Notes: a model not told the origin generated them from the letters alone. Positions 17,327 to 26,682 are shown, counted from the first letter of the stretch. The stretch is DNA of 64,000 bases from [Bacillus] enclensis (GCF_001456935.1 NZ_KQ758484.1:252793-316792), one strand, 5' to 3'. A program made the numbers and translations.

Positions 17327-18748
17327 TCAGGAGGATAACGTGGTCTCTTCCTCTTCCGCTGCTGCTTTCATCTCGGTTTCACTCAGCTTCTCAATCGTGA
17401 AGCCCGTGAATGCGTAGATGATGGAGATGACCGGCACAATGAAATTCAACACGGCATAAGGGGCATAATCAAAGGCATGGACCCCGAGTGTCCCTAAAAT
17501 GAACACACCGCATGTATTCCAGGGAATGAAGACTGACGTCAGTGTCCCGCCGTCTTCCAGGGCGCGGGACAGATTCTTTGAATGCAGCCCCTTTTCCTTA
17601 TACGCATTCGCATACATCCTCGAAGGCACCACCACCGAAATATACTGTTCCGAGCAGGAAGCATTCGTGGCAAAGCAGGAAACGACCGTCGAAGCAACCA
17701 GTCCTTTGGCCGTCTTCGTCACTTTCAGGATCTGATTGACGATGGCACGCAGCATGCCGGTATGTTCCAGTATCCCTCCGAACGTCATCGCCACGATCGT
17801 CATCGATACCGTATACATCATTGAATCAAGTCCGCCGCGTGAAAATAAATCATCCACCATTGTATTACCCGTCTCGATTACATATCCGCTTTGGAGGGCG
17901 GAGACAGCCTCTGCGAACGAATCATGCTGAATGAATACCTGGGCGCAGAATCCAAGAATGATACCCACGATCAACGCCGGAATGGCCGGAACCTTCTTGG
18001 CAACGAGCACGATGACGAGAAGCGGCACAATCAGCAGAAAAGGCGAAACGACGAAACTGTCCTGCAGGACGCCGATCGTTTTTTCAATATCGGCCGTGTC
18101 GACCCCGTTCTTTCCGAAGTTCCTTCCCAGATATGCATAGACACCGAGGGCAATCACAAAGCCCGGTATCGTTGTGTAAAGCATATGTCTGATATGTACA
18201 AAAAGATCTGTATTGGTGAGTCCCGAAGCCAGGTTGGTCGTATCAGAGAGCGGTGACATTTTATCCCCGAAATAAGCACCTGAGATAATCGCACCGGCAA
18301 TCATCGGTGCCGGGATCCCCATACTCATCCCGATTCCCATCCCCGCAACACCGATTGTCCCCATCGTAGACCAGGAACTTCCGATCGCAAGGGATACGAC
18401 AGCACAAATCACTGCGATCGACAGGAGAAAAAGAGATGGAGTGATCATTTTCAGGCCGTAGTAAATCATCGTTGCGACAATTCCTCCGCCTATCCAGGCC
18501 CCTATGGTGAGTCCCACCAGCATGATGATGACGACTGCCGGAAGCGCCAGGCGGATCCCTTTATACATCGATTCCTCGATATCCTTCCACTTGAAGCCTG
18601 CAAACCAGGCTACGAGCGCAGCCGTAGTCGTCCCGATGATCAGCGGGATATGAGGCCCCTGTTCCAGCACGACAATCGTAATGGCCATCACCGTGATCAT
18701 CACAAGCAGCGGTATGACCGCGAGCCAGAATGGCATTTCTTTTTTCAT
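17327..18748 (-). CDS. NhaC-family Na+/H+ antiporter
   Basis: This 473-residue membrane protein has about 12 helices. NhaC-type signatures include AIGSSWSTMGTIGVAGMGIG (residues ~120-140), GAYFGDKMSPLSDTTNLA (~157-174) and CFATNASCSEQYISVV in the second half. Members are Na+/H+ antiporters or, like MleN, exchange organic acids. Placement between the regulator and the AmhX-like amidohydrolase, with a shared operator-like site, suggests that it moves a substrate or product of the adjacent enzymes (inference). AAGGGGGA lies before the ATG. Confidence 0.88.
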   Translation of the reverse strand: MKKEMPFWLAVIPLLVMITVMAITIVVLEQGPHIPLIIGTTTAALVAWFAGFKWKDIEESMYKGIRLALPAVVIIMLVGLTIGAWIGGGIVATMIYYGLKMITPSLFLLSIAVICAVVSLAIGSSWSTMGTIGVAGMGIGMSMGIPAPMIAGAIISGAYFGDKMSPLSDTTNLASGLTNTDLFVHIRHMLYTTIPGFVIALGVYAYLGRNFGKNGVDTADIEKTIGVLQDSFVVSPFLLIVPLLVIVLVAKKVPAIPALIVGIILGFCAQVFIQHDSFAEAVSALQSGYVIETGNTMVDDLFSRGGLDSMMYTVSMTIVAMTFGGILEHTGMLRAIVNQILKVTKTAKGLVASTVVSCFATNASCSEQYISVVVPSRMYANAYKEKGLHSKNLSRALEDGGTLTSVFIPWNTCGVFILGTLGVHAFDYAPYAVLNFIVPVISIIYAFTGFTIEKLSETEMKAAAEEEETTLSS

Positions 18749-18782
18749 GAAAATTCCCCCTTGAAATCCTTAGTTGTTTTTT

Positions 18783-18815
18783 GACTATTTTAAATTGTCG
18801 TTAAATAGTCGCTAT
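18783..18815. promoter_or_regulatory. Operator-like site upstream of the NhaC gene
   Basis: GACTATTT (18783-18790) and AAATAGTC (18803-18810) form a perfect inverted repeat. GTCGTTAAATAGTCGCTAT (18797-18815) repeats the site at 16028-16046 with three differences. Confidence 0.6.
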
Positions 18816-18880
18816 ATAAGTATGATAAGGGGACTCCAAGAATCAGTCAATCAGATTATGGTACCGTTTACACGAAAACC

Positions 18881-19975
18881 TTATGCTTTTTTTAGCGCCT
18901 CTGCGACTATTTTGGCTGCCCGGTCAAGGACAGAGACATTGAACGTCATATCCGGGTGATGCAGTCCAGGCATCAAATCCGCTCCAACCCCAATCATGGC
19001 TGCCTTCACTTCCGGGTGCCTGATCGTGTAAAAATGAAAATCATCACTTCCGGAAGTGATGACCGCCGGAGCCAATGCTTCTTCTCCTGCTATCGCTGTG
19101 ATCGCTTCCTTCGCAATCATTTCAGCTTCCTCCGACACCTCCGCCCCCGGCGTATAATCCGTCCATTCATACTGAATGCGCACTCCATGAAGCTGTTCAA
19201 TTCCCTTCACCCCATCTTCCAGCCGGCGCTGTATGTCTTCAAGCACCTCATTTTTCTGGGCGCGGACATCGACTGCAAACCTGGCACTGCCAGGGATGAT
19301 GTTCAGGTTCTCCCCTCCCGCTTCAATCTTCGTCAGTTTTGCGGAATAAGCTTCAAACGGGGACAGATAGACTGTTTTTAAAAAGGAATGGATTCCCATA
19401 AGAGCATCGATTGCATTTTTCCCCTGGTGCGGCCTTGCCCCATGCGCATCCACCCCTGTGATCTTCCCTTCCATAAAAATGCCGGCTCCATGATGGATCG
19501 AAGGGCAGAAATACCCGTGGCCCAATTCTTCCTGAGGCCGCAAATGAACGCCGAACAAATAATCAACATCTTCAAGGGCACCCTTTTCGACCATTGTGAG
19601 CGATCCATTTCCCTTTTCCTCAGCCGGCTGAAAAATGAACCGGATCCGCTTATCTTTCGGCGGATCTTCAAGGGTATAGAGCAGCGCACCTAGCACCATG
19701 GATATATTCGCGTCGTGGCCGCAGGAGTGATTCGCCTTCATCTCACCGTCCACTTCCTGCCAAAGCGCATCGATATCCGCCCGTACAGCCGTCACTTTCC
19801 CTCCTTCTCCAATCTCCGCGATCAGCCCGGTCACATTCGTGAACCTCCTGTATTTCACATTCAGGCCATCGAGAATTTCTGCAATCTTATCCGTCGTCTC
19901 ATATTCCTTCCAGCTCACTTCAGGATGAGTGTGAAAATGGTTGAACCATTCCAGGATTTGTTTTTCATTTTTCAT
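18881..19975 (-). CDS. amhX: M20-family amidohydrolase, AmhX-like
   Basis: This 364-residue metallo-amidohydrolase is of the aminoacylase/carboxypeptidase group. The metal-binding motifs are ADIDALWQEVDG followed by NHSCGHDANISMVLG (residues ~75-100), the catalytic Glu is in FQPAEEKGNGS (~122) and the dimerisation lid contains GVDAHGARPHQGKNA. ADIDALWQEV and NHSCGHDA recall B. subtilis AmhX. I chose ATG 19975 (MKNEKQILEW) because AGAAGGAG lies ~10 nt upstream; the longer frame has no support and would run into the next gene's tail. It lies between NhaC and a YibQ-like deacetylase on the same strand. The substrate is unknown. Confidence 0.8.
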   Translation of the reverse strand: MKNEKQILEWFNHFHTHPEVSWKEYETTDKIAEILDGLNVKYRRFTNVTGLIAEIGEGGKVTAVRADIDALWQEVDGEMKANHSCGHDANISMVLGALLYTLEDPPKDKRIRFIFQPAEEKGNGSLTMVEKGALEDVDYLFGVHLRPQEELGHGYFCPSIHHGAGIFMEGKITGVDAHGARPHQGKNAIDALMGIHSFLKTVYLSPFEAYSAKLTKIEAGGENLNIIPGSARFAVDVRAQKNEVLEDIQRRLEDGVKGIEQLHGVRIQYEWTDYTPGAEVSEEAEMIAKEAITAIAGEEALAPAVITSGSDDFHFYTIRHPEVKAAMIGVGADLMPGLHHPDMTFNVSVLDRAAKIVAEALKKA

Positions 19976-20057
19976 ATACACATTCTCCTTCTTCCCTTTT
20001 TCTCTATGTATTCTAAAGAGTGACATGAAAATCCTCCTTACAAAAAAAGCACACCCC

Positions 20058-20843
20058 TCAAGGCATGCTTTCATCAATCAAATGATATTCGGGTATCAAA
20101 TCAGACAGGGGGACAATCGACGCTTTCTTTTCATAAAGCGGTATGAATTCCTTCAGCATCACAGCAACCTTCATCCCGGTCACCCCAACATGGCCAATCG
20201 CAATCGTGCTCTCACTTTCATCCAGTTCATGAGATAGGTGTTTCGCCTGCTTCCCGATATGCTGAAGCGTATAGACATCATCGAAGAACAGCTTATTCTC
20301 TAGATAAGGCACTTCCAGTTCACGGGCAAGCTTCGGAATGACACTCTTTCCCGTCGTTTTACTGTCCAGATAGAAGAGCCCCCTCTCCTTGCATACCTCG
20401 AGCACGATCCTCATCACCCGATCATCGGCTGTTGCCTTCGATCCCATATGATGATTGACGCCGACCGCATATGGTACATCGTCAATCGCTTTTTCCACTC
20501 TACTCCTGATCTCTTCATTTGACAATGAGGTGAGGATGGCTCCCGGGCCAAGCCAGCTTGCTTTGCCGGATACCGGCTCCATCGGGAGGTGAACGATCAC
20601 CTCATGCCCAAATCTGCGGGCATTCTCCGCATCCGCTTTCGTTGACGGCAAAAACGGCATGATCGCGAGCGTCAGCGTCACAGGCAGATGGAGGATTTCC
20701 TCGGTCCCTTTCATATCATTTCCCAAGTCGTCGATCACAATGGCCAGTTCCTTTTGATGGGCCGGCAACGGCAGGATATTTCTCGCACCCGCTGTACCCT
20801 GGATCAGCAGCACGGCTGTCAAAAAGACGAACAAGCTTCGCAT
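20058..20843 (-). CDS. Divergent polysaccharide deacetylase, YibQ-like
   Basis: This 261-residue exported protein has an N-terminal signal peptide (MRSLFVFLTAVLLIQGTAGA). The catalytic domain is of the divergent polysaccharide deacetylase (DUF610/YibQ) type: LAIVIDDLGND at the first strand, HEVIVHLPMEP, VNHHMGSKATAD (metal-binding region) and AIGHVGVTGMKVAV near the end. It probably acts on a cell-envelope glycan outside the membrane. AAGGAGTGATG (GGAGTG) precedes the start. It is possibly cotranscribed with the downstream amidohydrolase (82 nt gap). Confidence 0.85.
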   Translation of the reverse strand: MRSLFVFLTAVLLIQGTAGARNILPLPAHQKELAIVIDDLGNDMKGTEEILHLPVTLTLAIMPFLPSTKADAENARRFGHEVIVHLPMEPVSGKASWLGPGAILTSLSNEEIRSRVEKAIDDVPYAVGVNHHMGSKATADDRVMRIVLEVCKERGLFYLDSKTTGKSVIPKLARELEVPYLENKLFFDDVYTLQHIGKQAKHLSHELDESESTIAIGHVGVTGMKVAVMLKEFIPLYEKKASIVPLSDLIPEYHLIDESMP

Positions 20844-20998
20844 CCTTCATCACTCCTTCCCCATTAAGGTGTCCAATAAGAAAGAAGTTTAAGAAGACAT
20901 TTTTTGAGAAAAATCAGCACGGCTGCCTGATCTGCCGCCTTCACGGATAAATCCATCAAAACTGACCCATCCTAGAAAGAAAAAGGAGTGTTGAATGC

Positions 20999-21241
20999 AT
21001 GAACGAACAGCAAATGGAAGATTTATTTCACTTTTACGGCCATGAGGATTTATATAAGCGCTTCAAAACGCCCCTTTACGTGACAGGTCTGCTCGATGAC
21101 AGTGAAGCCGAGCTCTTGGAGGATTTTTTTGACCACTTCACACTCGAGCGTTCCATCTTGTTTGATGAATTCCGCTTTTGGTTCTGTTATTTCGAGGTGT
21201 CGAAGAGAGGGATGGATGGAACGTCACCCTATTATACATAG
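20999..21241 (+). CDS. Small acidic hypothetical protein
   Basis: This 80-residue protein starts MNEQQMEDLFHFYGHEDLYK and is rich in Asp, Glu and Phe (ELLEDFFDHFTLE, FDEFRFWFCYFEVSKRG). It has no signal peptide or membrane helix. AAAGGAGTG lies 8-9 nt before the ATG, which together with its codon use supports a real gene. I do not recognise the family. It stands alone between a deacetylase gene and the nitric oxide synthase terminator. Confidence 0.6.
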   Translation: MNEQQMEDLFHFYGHEDLYKRFKTPLYVTGLLDDSEAELLEDFFDHFTLERSILFDEFRFWFCYFEVSKRGMDGTSPYYT

Positions 21242-21330
21242 GCTGGAGATTCACCGTGAATGCCGGCAGTTCGACCATCAAATCATAGAGGTGCTCCGGC
21301 CAGGACAGCGGTCCTGTCCCTCCATAATGC

Positions 21331-21369
21331 AAAAAACTGTTTCCTGAAGTTCAACATTCAAGAAACAGC
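21331..21369 (-). terminator. Terminator of the nitric oxide synthase gene
   Basis: On the minus strand CTGTTTCTTGAA pairs with TTCAGGAAACAG around a short loop, followed by TTTTTT. Confidence 0.85.
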
Positions 21370-21375
21370 TTTCCA

Positions 21376-22449
21376 TCAATACGGCTTGTCTTGGTAAAAA
21401 TAGTTCGTGGATTTCCACGTGTTGTCGTACGCTTTATGAAAAATATGGGTGGCAGCAGGCGATACCGGCGGAATCAGCCACGCCCAGTCCCCGGTGACTT
21501 CCCGGCCAGCCGATTTCTCGTTTTCTTCATACAGCCTGAACTGCTGGGCAGCAGTGTGATGATCGACGATGCTCACTCCGTCTTCCTTGAAAGAATGAAG
21601 GACAGCGATATTCAGTTCGACCAGAGCTTTATCTTTCCATAGTGTGATGGCCCTTGTTGTATCGAGCCCCATGCAGCTTGCCACTTTCGGGAGAAGATTG
21701 TAGCGCTCCACATCCGCCAGATTCCTTGCACCGATTTCGGTTTCCATATACCATCCGTTGAATGGAGCCGCTTTATAAGAAATCCCGCCGACCTTCAATT
21801 CCATATCGGATATGACCGGCACCCCATACCATTTGAGACCGAGGTCTGTGAACCATTCATATTCCGGGTGCCTCAGATCGACTTCAAGAACGAGATCTTT
21901 TCTGATGGGCCTCCACTGAGGAGAATCCTCCCCGATCTTCACCACGAAAGGAAGGAGGTCAAAGTCAGTCTTCTCCCCTTCCCAGCCAAGGGCTTCGCAT
22001 TTTTCCGTAAAATCGATCGAATGCGGATCCCCCATAACACCACCGCCGACTTTATAACCTGCATATCTCAGCAGTTGATGATTCCATATCCGGATGTCCG
22101 GTTCCCCGGGCTGTGATGGCCTGAAAACCGTAATGGCGGGGCGGATCCGTCCTTCATTCGAAGCATATGCCAAGTGGCGCTCGAGTGCGTCCAGCACTTC
22201 GTCCCCCGTCGATGCATCCCTTTCATCAAACACATTCAGTGAATTCCAGAACAGACGCCCGATACAGCGGTTGCTGTTCCGCCACGCAAGCTTTGCACCA
22301 AATACAAGCTCTTCCTTTGTATGGGTATAAGTGCCGGTTTCAGCTATCTCCTCTTGGATTTCCCGCAACCGCATCCCGGCACCCGTTTTATCATTTTCTA
22401 TATAAAATTGCTCTATGAAAGCTTTCGCCTCAGAAACTAATTCTTTCAA
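21376..22449 (-). CDS. nos: Bacterial nitric oxide synthase, oxygenase only
   Basis: This 357-residue haem enzyme oxidises arginine to citrulline and NO using electrons from cellular flavodoxin-type reductases. It has no reductase domain, as usual in Bacillaceae. The haem-thiolate Cys is C62 in [10 protein letters not shown]. The conserved [14 protein letters not shown] segment (substrate-binding Glu) and the pterin-side ending [20 protein letters not shown] are intact. The length matches the family. It is a single gene with its own terminator. Bacterial NO has been linked to oxidative-stress and antibiotic tolerance, known from the family and not shown here. Confidence 0.96.
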   Translation of the reverse strand: MKELVSEAKAFIEQFYIENDKTGAGMRLREIQEEIAETGTYTHTKEELVFGAKLAWRNSNRCIGRLFWNSLNVFDERDASTGDEVLDALERHLAYASNEGRIRPAITVFRPSQPGEPDIRIWNHQLLRYAGYKVGGGVMGDPHSIDFTEKCEALGWEGEKTDFDLLPFVVKIGEDSPQWRPIRKDLVLEVDLRHPEYEWFTDLGLKWYGVPVISDMELKVGGISYKAAPFNGWYMETEIGARNLADVERYNLLPKVASCMGLDTTRAITLWKDKALVELNIAVLHSFKEDGVSIVDHHTAAQQFRLYEENEKSAGREVTGDWAWLIPPVSPAATHIFHKAYDNTWKSTNYFYQDKPY

Positions 22450-22593
22450 TCCTACCGCTTCCTTATAACCATGTTGTCAACCAAAGTATATCACGCCGGG
22501 ATTTCATTGAGAGGAGTACATTTGAACAAAAATTGAACAGCGGCACATCGGGACAGGCTCAGGAATCCCGTCCCTTTAGAGACATACTCCGAG

Positions 22594-23118
22594 TTAGTTC
22601 AACGGCTTTTCATAACAGCGGTATTCCTGGTGACCTTCAGGCTTTGATGTAAAATAGACCGATCCCCTGTATGTGTATCCCATTTTCTCATAGAGTGAAT
22701 TGGCCCCTTCGTTTCTTGCGTAGGCATCGAGGCGGATGCTCCGGTATCCATTCCCCGCTGCAAATTCCTCGCACTTTCCCAGGAAACGGCTGCCGAGTCC
22801 CCGGCCCTGTTTGGCGGGATCAAGGAACAAAGCATGAACGACCATCTCCCCTTCATACTCCCAAGGGATCTCGTCCCATTCCGGGGACTGCCAGGTATTC
22901 AACGTGACGGCACCAGAAAGCCCGCCATCCGAATACAGGCAATAAAGGTCCCCATATCCGATCTGCTCTTCAAAATACTCCCTGCCAGGATAGTTATCAT
23001 CCCATTGAAGCAGTCCGCTGTCATCAAGATCCTTCTTACTCCTGGAGTACACTTCCGTGATCTCATCCAATTGTTCAGCGGATGCTTTCTTCAATTCTAA
23101 CGTCATGTCCTTTATCAT
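22594..23118 (-). CDS. GNAT-family N-acetyltransferase
   Basis: This ~174-residue acetyltransferase has the GNAT acetyl-CoA loop DPAKQGRGLGSRFLGKCEEFA (residues ~102-122) and the C-terminal ARNEGANSLYEKMGYTYRGSVYF. The acceptor is unknown. Three near ATG codons exist; 23118 is 6 nt after GAGGA and is preferred over 23124, which lies 1 nt after it. It is a single gene between nos and the VanW gene. Confidence 0.82.
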   Translation of the reverse strand: MIKDMTLELKKASAEQLDEITEVYSRSKKDLDDSGLLQWDDNYPGREYFEEQIGYGDLYCLYSDGGLSGAVTLNTWQSPEWDEIPWEYEGEMVVHALFLDPAKQGRGLGSRFLGKCEEFAAGNGYRSIRLDAYARNEGANSLYEKMGYTYRGSVYFTSKPEGHQEYRCYEKPLN

Positions 23119-23209
23119 GTTCATTCCTCATATTCACTAAAATTTTCTTATCGTTTATTGTTTGATGAAAAGGGTGGAGTTATTCTGAAAACAGGAGCTC
23201 TGAAGGCCG

Positions 23210-24064
23210 TCAGGAATTGCTGCCCGTTTTCTGCTCAAGCAGCGGTTCATACATCATCAGCGCATGATTTTCCGTTATGAATTCATCATCGATCTGTGCT
23301 CCAGTCCTGTTGAACACCTTCCGGAATATCTGATTATGCCTGAGGTATCCGCCCCAGTATTCTTGGGAAATGCGATGTTCCTTTTCATACACTTCATATC
23401 GGGTGAGCGCCGGTGCGGCCGCCCGCCATTCCCCCACCAGGGCTTCATCCGTAAGGTAGACGTGAAGCTGGAAAGTCTCAGTTGTCGTGTTCTTTATTTT
23501 CAAGTCCAGATAATTGTAGGCGCATGTGGCCCCGCTCCCGAACGGAAGCCTTCGGTTGCTGTCGGGAAACACGTCATAGCTGTGACGGTGACGCTCTGTG
23601 ACAGTCAGCGGCGTATGCAGCGTCATCCAGTAAATCAGGTTTGACAACTGACACAGCCCGCCTCCTAGGCCTGGTTTGAAAGAGCCGTAATAGAGTACCA
23701 TCCCTTCTACATATCCTTTCCGCTTCGTCGTATTCCCGAGCAGCTTCCAGTACGAAAATGTCTCTCCCGGCTTTATGATGATCTTATCGAGTTCCCGGAC
23801 GGCAATGCGTAAATTTTTCACCTTATTTTCCTGGTACCACATGTCCACATCCTTCAGCTTCCTGTATAACGGCGTCCGGTGCGAATGGATCACATGCTGC
23901 TTTAATTCCGCTTCTTTCGTTTTAGCAAATGTTTCATGAGTCGTCAGCCACTCCAAATATCTCTTTGCACGGTAATAACCCGTACCCAGAAACACCCGGA
24001 ATGCGGACCTTTTCTTAGGTTGAAACTCCAGTGATTTATACATTGAACCACCCTTTTTATCCAT
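23210..24064 (-). CDS. VanW-family protein
   Basis: This 284-residue protein carries the VanW core: NLRIAVRELDKIIIKPGETFSYWKLLGNTTKRKGYVEGMVL begins near residue 83, and the family hallmark GGGLCQLSNLIY is at ~135. TERHRHSYDVFPDSNRRLPFGSGAT follows. VanW proteins occur in some glycopeptide-resistance clusters and widely as chromosomal genes of unknown role, so no resistance is implied. There is no signal peptide in this copy. ATG 24064 is 6 nt after GGAGGT. It stands alone. Confidence 0.9.
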   Translation of the reverse strand: MDKKGGSMYKSLEFQPKKRSAFRVFLGTGYYRAKRYLEWLTTHETFAKTKEAELKQHVIHSHRTPLYRKLKDVDMWYQENKVKNLRIAVRELDKIIIKPGETFSYWKLLGNTTKRKGYVEGMVLYYGSFKPGLGGGLCQLSNLIYWMTLHTPLTVTERHRHSYDVFPDSNRRLPFGSGATCAYNYLDLKIKNTTTETFQLHVYLTDEALVGEWRAAAPALTRYEVYEKEHRISQEYWGGYLRHNQIFRKVFNRTGAQIDDEFITENHALMMYEPLLEQKTGSNS

Positions 24065-24293
24065 TTATTACCTCCATTATATAATAGACATAAAATTCCC
24101 ACTATTTATTTTTACAAAGAGGCTCTTTTCACATGCTTTGTTGCTTTCCACAAAAGAAAATACCGGAATTTTGGTATCTTCTGATGTCCGTTCACCTGAG
24201 GTTTAAACTTGAATTCGAAAAGAGCACGTCCTCAATCAACATTCAGGCTACCAGCCGAAAAGCAACAATCTTTTAGAAAACAATCTTTTACAT

Positions 24294-24330
24294 AGAAAAG
24301 ACAGCCTCCCTCTTTGGGAGCAGCTGTCAT
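24294..24330 (-). terminator. Terminator of the ABC-F gene
   Basis: On the minus strand GACAGC-TG-CTCCC pairs with GGGAG-G-CTGTC, followed by TTTTC. Confidence 0.8.
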
Positions 24331-24334
24331 AAAA

Positions 24335-26221
24335 CTACAAACATCCTTCCAGAAGATCATACTTTTCGTCTCTCTGTTTTTCCAGACTCTCTTTCTCGCT
24401 GTACAGCTCCTGCAGGGCATCCAGTTCCGTCAAAGACAGAAGCTTATCTTCGATCTCCCCGATTTTCCCTTCCAATTCTTCAAGGTCCTTTTCTACCTCT
24501 TCAATGGAGATTGAGGGTTTTGGACGCTCTTCCTTTTCGCGCATCGGCGCCGGCTTCTTTTTCGGCGCCTCCACTTCTGTACTTACATGAGGTGCCAGTT
24601 CCGCGAGCTTTTCCTTCGCCCAGCTGTACGGCCCTTCAAATGAGTAGAGTTTCCTGTCATGGATCCAATACGTTTTGTGGAACAACTTATTCAGAAAATA
24701 GCGGTCATGCGAAACAGCAAGGATGGTGCCCTTGAAGTCTTCCAGTGCTTCTTCAAGAACTTCCCTGGAGTCGATATCCAGATGGTTCGTCGGTTCATCG
24801 AGCACAAGGAAGTTGATATCCTGATGCATCAGCTGTGCAAGCCGGAGCCGCATTTTTTCCCCTCCGCTAAGCTGGCCCACCTTCCTGAACACATTCGGTC
24901 CATAAAATAAGAACTTTGCGAGGATATGGCGGGCATCCCCCTCGGTCACTGCCACTTCTTCCCGGAATGCATCGATCAGGCGGGCATCGGGGTCAGCGAT
25001 TGTAAAATGCTGGGACAGGTAACCGAGCTTCACGTTGCTGCCGAGCTTTACCTCGCCAGAATCACACGTTTCATTACCCAGGAGCATGTTGATGATCGTC
25101 GACTTACCCGTTCCATTCTGACCGACGATTGCTGTCCGGTTCTTGAAATGGACAAGCAGATCCGCTTCTGTGAACAATGCTCTATCGTCAAAGGACTTGG
25201 TGACATCCTTCATGGAAAACACCACTTTGCCGCTTCTGTCCGTCTCTTCAAACTCGAGCCCCATCTTCTTGCGCTCGAGGATCGGACGCTTGATTTTCTC
25301 CATACGTTCGAGGGCCCTTTCCATGTTCCTGGCCCTCTTATGAAGCGCCTCATTCGGGGGGTTCGCCTGATTGGCCCATTCCTTCAGCCTTTTGATTGCT
25401 TCCTTCATCTTCTTAATCTTCTTTTGCTGCTCCTGATACGCCTGGAACTCAAGCAGCAGCCTTTCTTCCTTCTCCTTTACAAACCCTGAGTAGTTACTGT
25501 GATAAATCGTCACTTCGCCATCTTCGAGATCGAAAACCTTGTTGATGACATGATCGAGGAAGTAGCGGTCATGCGAAATGCACAGCACGGTTCCTTCATA
25601 CTCTTTCAAAAAGTCTTCAAGCCATTCGACCGCTCCGATATCGAGATGATTCGTCGGTTCATCAAGAAGCAGCAGATCCGGTTTCTGAAGCAGGATCAGC
25701 CCCAGACACAATTTCGTCTGCTCACCTCCGCTGCATTGATTGAAATCTTTCTCCAGCAGCTCATTGATCTCCAGGCCATTCGAGATTTTCGCGATATTCG
25801 CATCGATCTCATAGCCGCCGGACAGGGTGAATTCGTCCTGAAGCTTTCCGTACTCCTCCAACAAACGATTCAGTTTATCCGGGTCCCCTTCATTTCCCAT
25901 CCTGCTCTCGAGCTCCTTCAACCGTTCACCCGTCCTAAGCAGGCTTGAGAACGCCGACTTTAATACATCCAATCCCTTCGTCCCTTCCGGAAACTGGGGA
26001 ATCTGTGCAAGATAGCCGACCTTCGCGCCTTTTTTCAAATGAACCATTCCTGTATCAGGTGTCTCAGCACCGGACAGCAATTTAAAGATCGTCGTCTTCC
26101 CTGTTCCGTTCCTGCCGACCAGGCCGATTCGGGCACCTTCTGGGATTTCAAACGATAAATTTTCAAATATCAAGTTTCCGCCAAACATTTTACTTAATTC
26201 CTGCGCACTGCAAATAATCAT
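24335..26221 (-). CDS. ABC-F ATPase, possible antibiotic-induced ribosome protection protein
   Basis: This 628-residue soluble protein has two ABC domains and no membrane segment. Walker A motifs are GLVGRNGTGKTT (~34) and AIVGQNGTGKST (~355); signatures are CSGGEQTK and LSGGEKMR; both Walker B sites read LLDEPTNHLD/VLDEPTNHLD. The inter-domain linker (~235-300) is charged and helical, and a C-terminal coiled coil (~565-625) follows. ABC-F proteins act in the ribosomal E site as translation factors or as resistance proteins that dislodge antibiotics. The leader peptide and alternative hairpins in the 460-nt upstream region favour the second role. It is longer than VmlR and nearer YdiF in size. 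Confidence 0.88.
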   Translation of the reverse strand: MIICSAQELSKMFGGNLIFENLSFEIPEGARIGLVGRNGTGKTTIFKLLSGAETPDTGMVHLKKGAKVGYLAQIPQFPEGTKGLDVLKSAFSSLLRTGERLKELESRMGNEGDPDKLNRLLEEYGKLQDEFTLSGGYEIDANIAKISNGLEINELLEKDFNQCSGGEQTKLCLGLILLQKPDLLLLDEPTNHLDIGAVEWLEDFLKEYEGTVLCISHDRYFLDHVINKVFDLEDGEVTIYHSNYSGFVKEKEERLLLEFQAYQEQQKKIKKMKEAIKRLKEWANQANPPNEALHKRARNMERALERMEKIKRPILERKKMGLEFEETDRSGKVVFSMKDVTKSFDDRALFTEADLLVHFKNRTAIVGQNGTGKSTIINMLLGNETCDSGEVKLGSNVKLGYLSQHFTIADPDARLIDAFREEVAVTEGDARHILAKFLFYGPNVFRKVGQLSGGEKMRLRLAQLMHQDINFLVLDEPTNHLDIDSREVLEEALEDFKGTILAVSHDRYFLNKLFHKTYWIHDRKLYSFEGPYSWAKEKLAELAPHVSTEVEAPKKKPAPMREKEERPKPSISIEEVEKDLEELEGKIGEIEDKLLSLTELDALQELYSEKESLEKQRDEKYDLLEGCL

Positions 26222-26337
26222 TTTTCCTCTTCCTTTCAGTCTTTTATGTTATCGGTAAGAGGCTCTTACATTTATAACTCTATTATGGAGAGTTTCATCT
26301 GAGTGATCAGCTGGACGCACCGCTCCCCATTCGTCAA

Positions 26338-26383
26338 TAAAACAAAATAAGCCCCGAGTAAGATTAAGAATCTCTCGCGGCTT
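26338..26383 (-). terminator. Second leader terminator of the ABC-F gene
   Basis: On the minus strand AAGCCGCGAG pairs with CTCGGGGCTT (one mismatch), followed by an interrupted T run (TTATTTTGTTTT). Confidence 0.65.
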
Positions 26384-26399
26384 TTTAAAAATAGGCATG

Positions 26400-26423
26400 A
26401 AAAAAGAGAGCTGGACGCCCTCT
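26400..26423 (-). terminator. First leader terminator of the ABC-F gene
   Basis: On the minus strand AGAGGGC-GTCCA-GCTCTCT is followed directly by a T run. Confidence 0.7.
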
Positions 26424-26488
26424 GTTTCCGATCCTTAATAAAAAGTGGCTGGAATCTGAGACCTCTTACCGTTCAGTGGTTTTCATAT

Positions 26489-26602
26489 TCATTTGCTAAA
26501 AAAGGGCATACGTGTCCCCTTGAACGCAAATGCATGAAAAATTGCACGGCAGATATAAATAAAATCCAGGTACTTGCCACGCAATCCAACAGAACGATTC
26601 AT
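26489..26602 (-). CDS. 37-residue leader peptide upstream of the ABC-F gene
   Basis: ATG 26602 follows a near-perfect ribosome binding site (AAAAAGGAGGTGG) and opens a 37-codon frame starting MNRSVGLRGKYLDFIYICRA, rich in aromatic and basic residues and ending MPFFSK. It is too short for ordinary gene calls. Its start region takes part in the 11-bp complement to 26451-26461, so a ribosome stalled or slowed on it would free downstream sequence. Such uORFs control many drug-inducible ABC-F, erm and efflux genes. The stalling drug cannot be named from sequence. Confidence 0.75.
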   Translation of the reverse strand: MNRSVGLRGKYLDFIYICRAIFHAFAFKGTRMPFFSK

Positions 26603-26682
26603 CTCAGATTCCACCTCCTTTTTCAATGACGATAGTTTATACAGTCATTATATAATTATTCAGAAAGCTTTTGCAACTTGTT

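Larger units (their letters stand above)
26253..26471 (-). promoter_or_regulatory. Attenuator region of the ABC-F gene
   Basis: Long-range complements are visible on the minus-strand RNA. GGAATCTGAGA at the leader-peptide start (26602-26612) pairs perfectly with TCTCAGATTCC (26451-26461). CGGTAAGAGG (26462-26471) pairs perfectly with CCTCTTACCG (26253-26262) just before the ABC-F ribosome binding site. Adjacent, mutually competing helices plus two terminators are the expected layout of ribosome-mediated attenuation. Confidence 0.7.

Noticed and set aside
23210..24064. VanW gene as evidence for vancomycin resistance
   Set aside because: No vanA/H/X or vanRS genes are nearby, and VanW-type proteins are common in Bacillus chromosomes.
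24926..25948. Two ORFs (187 and 149 residues) opposite the ABC-F gene
   Set aside because: They lie antisense to conserved ABC motifs and have no start signals.
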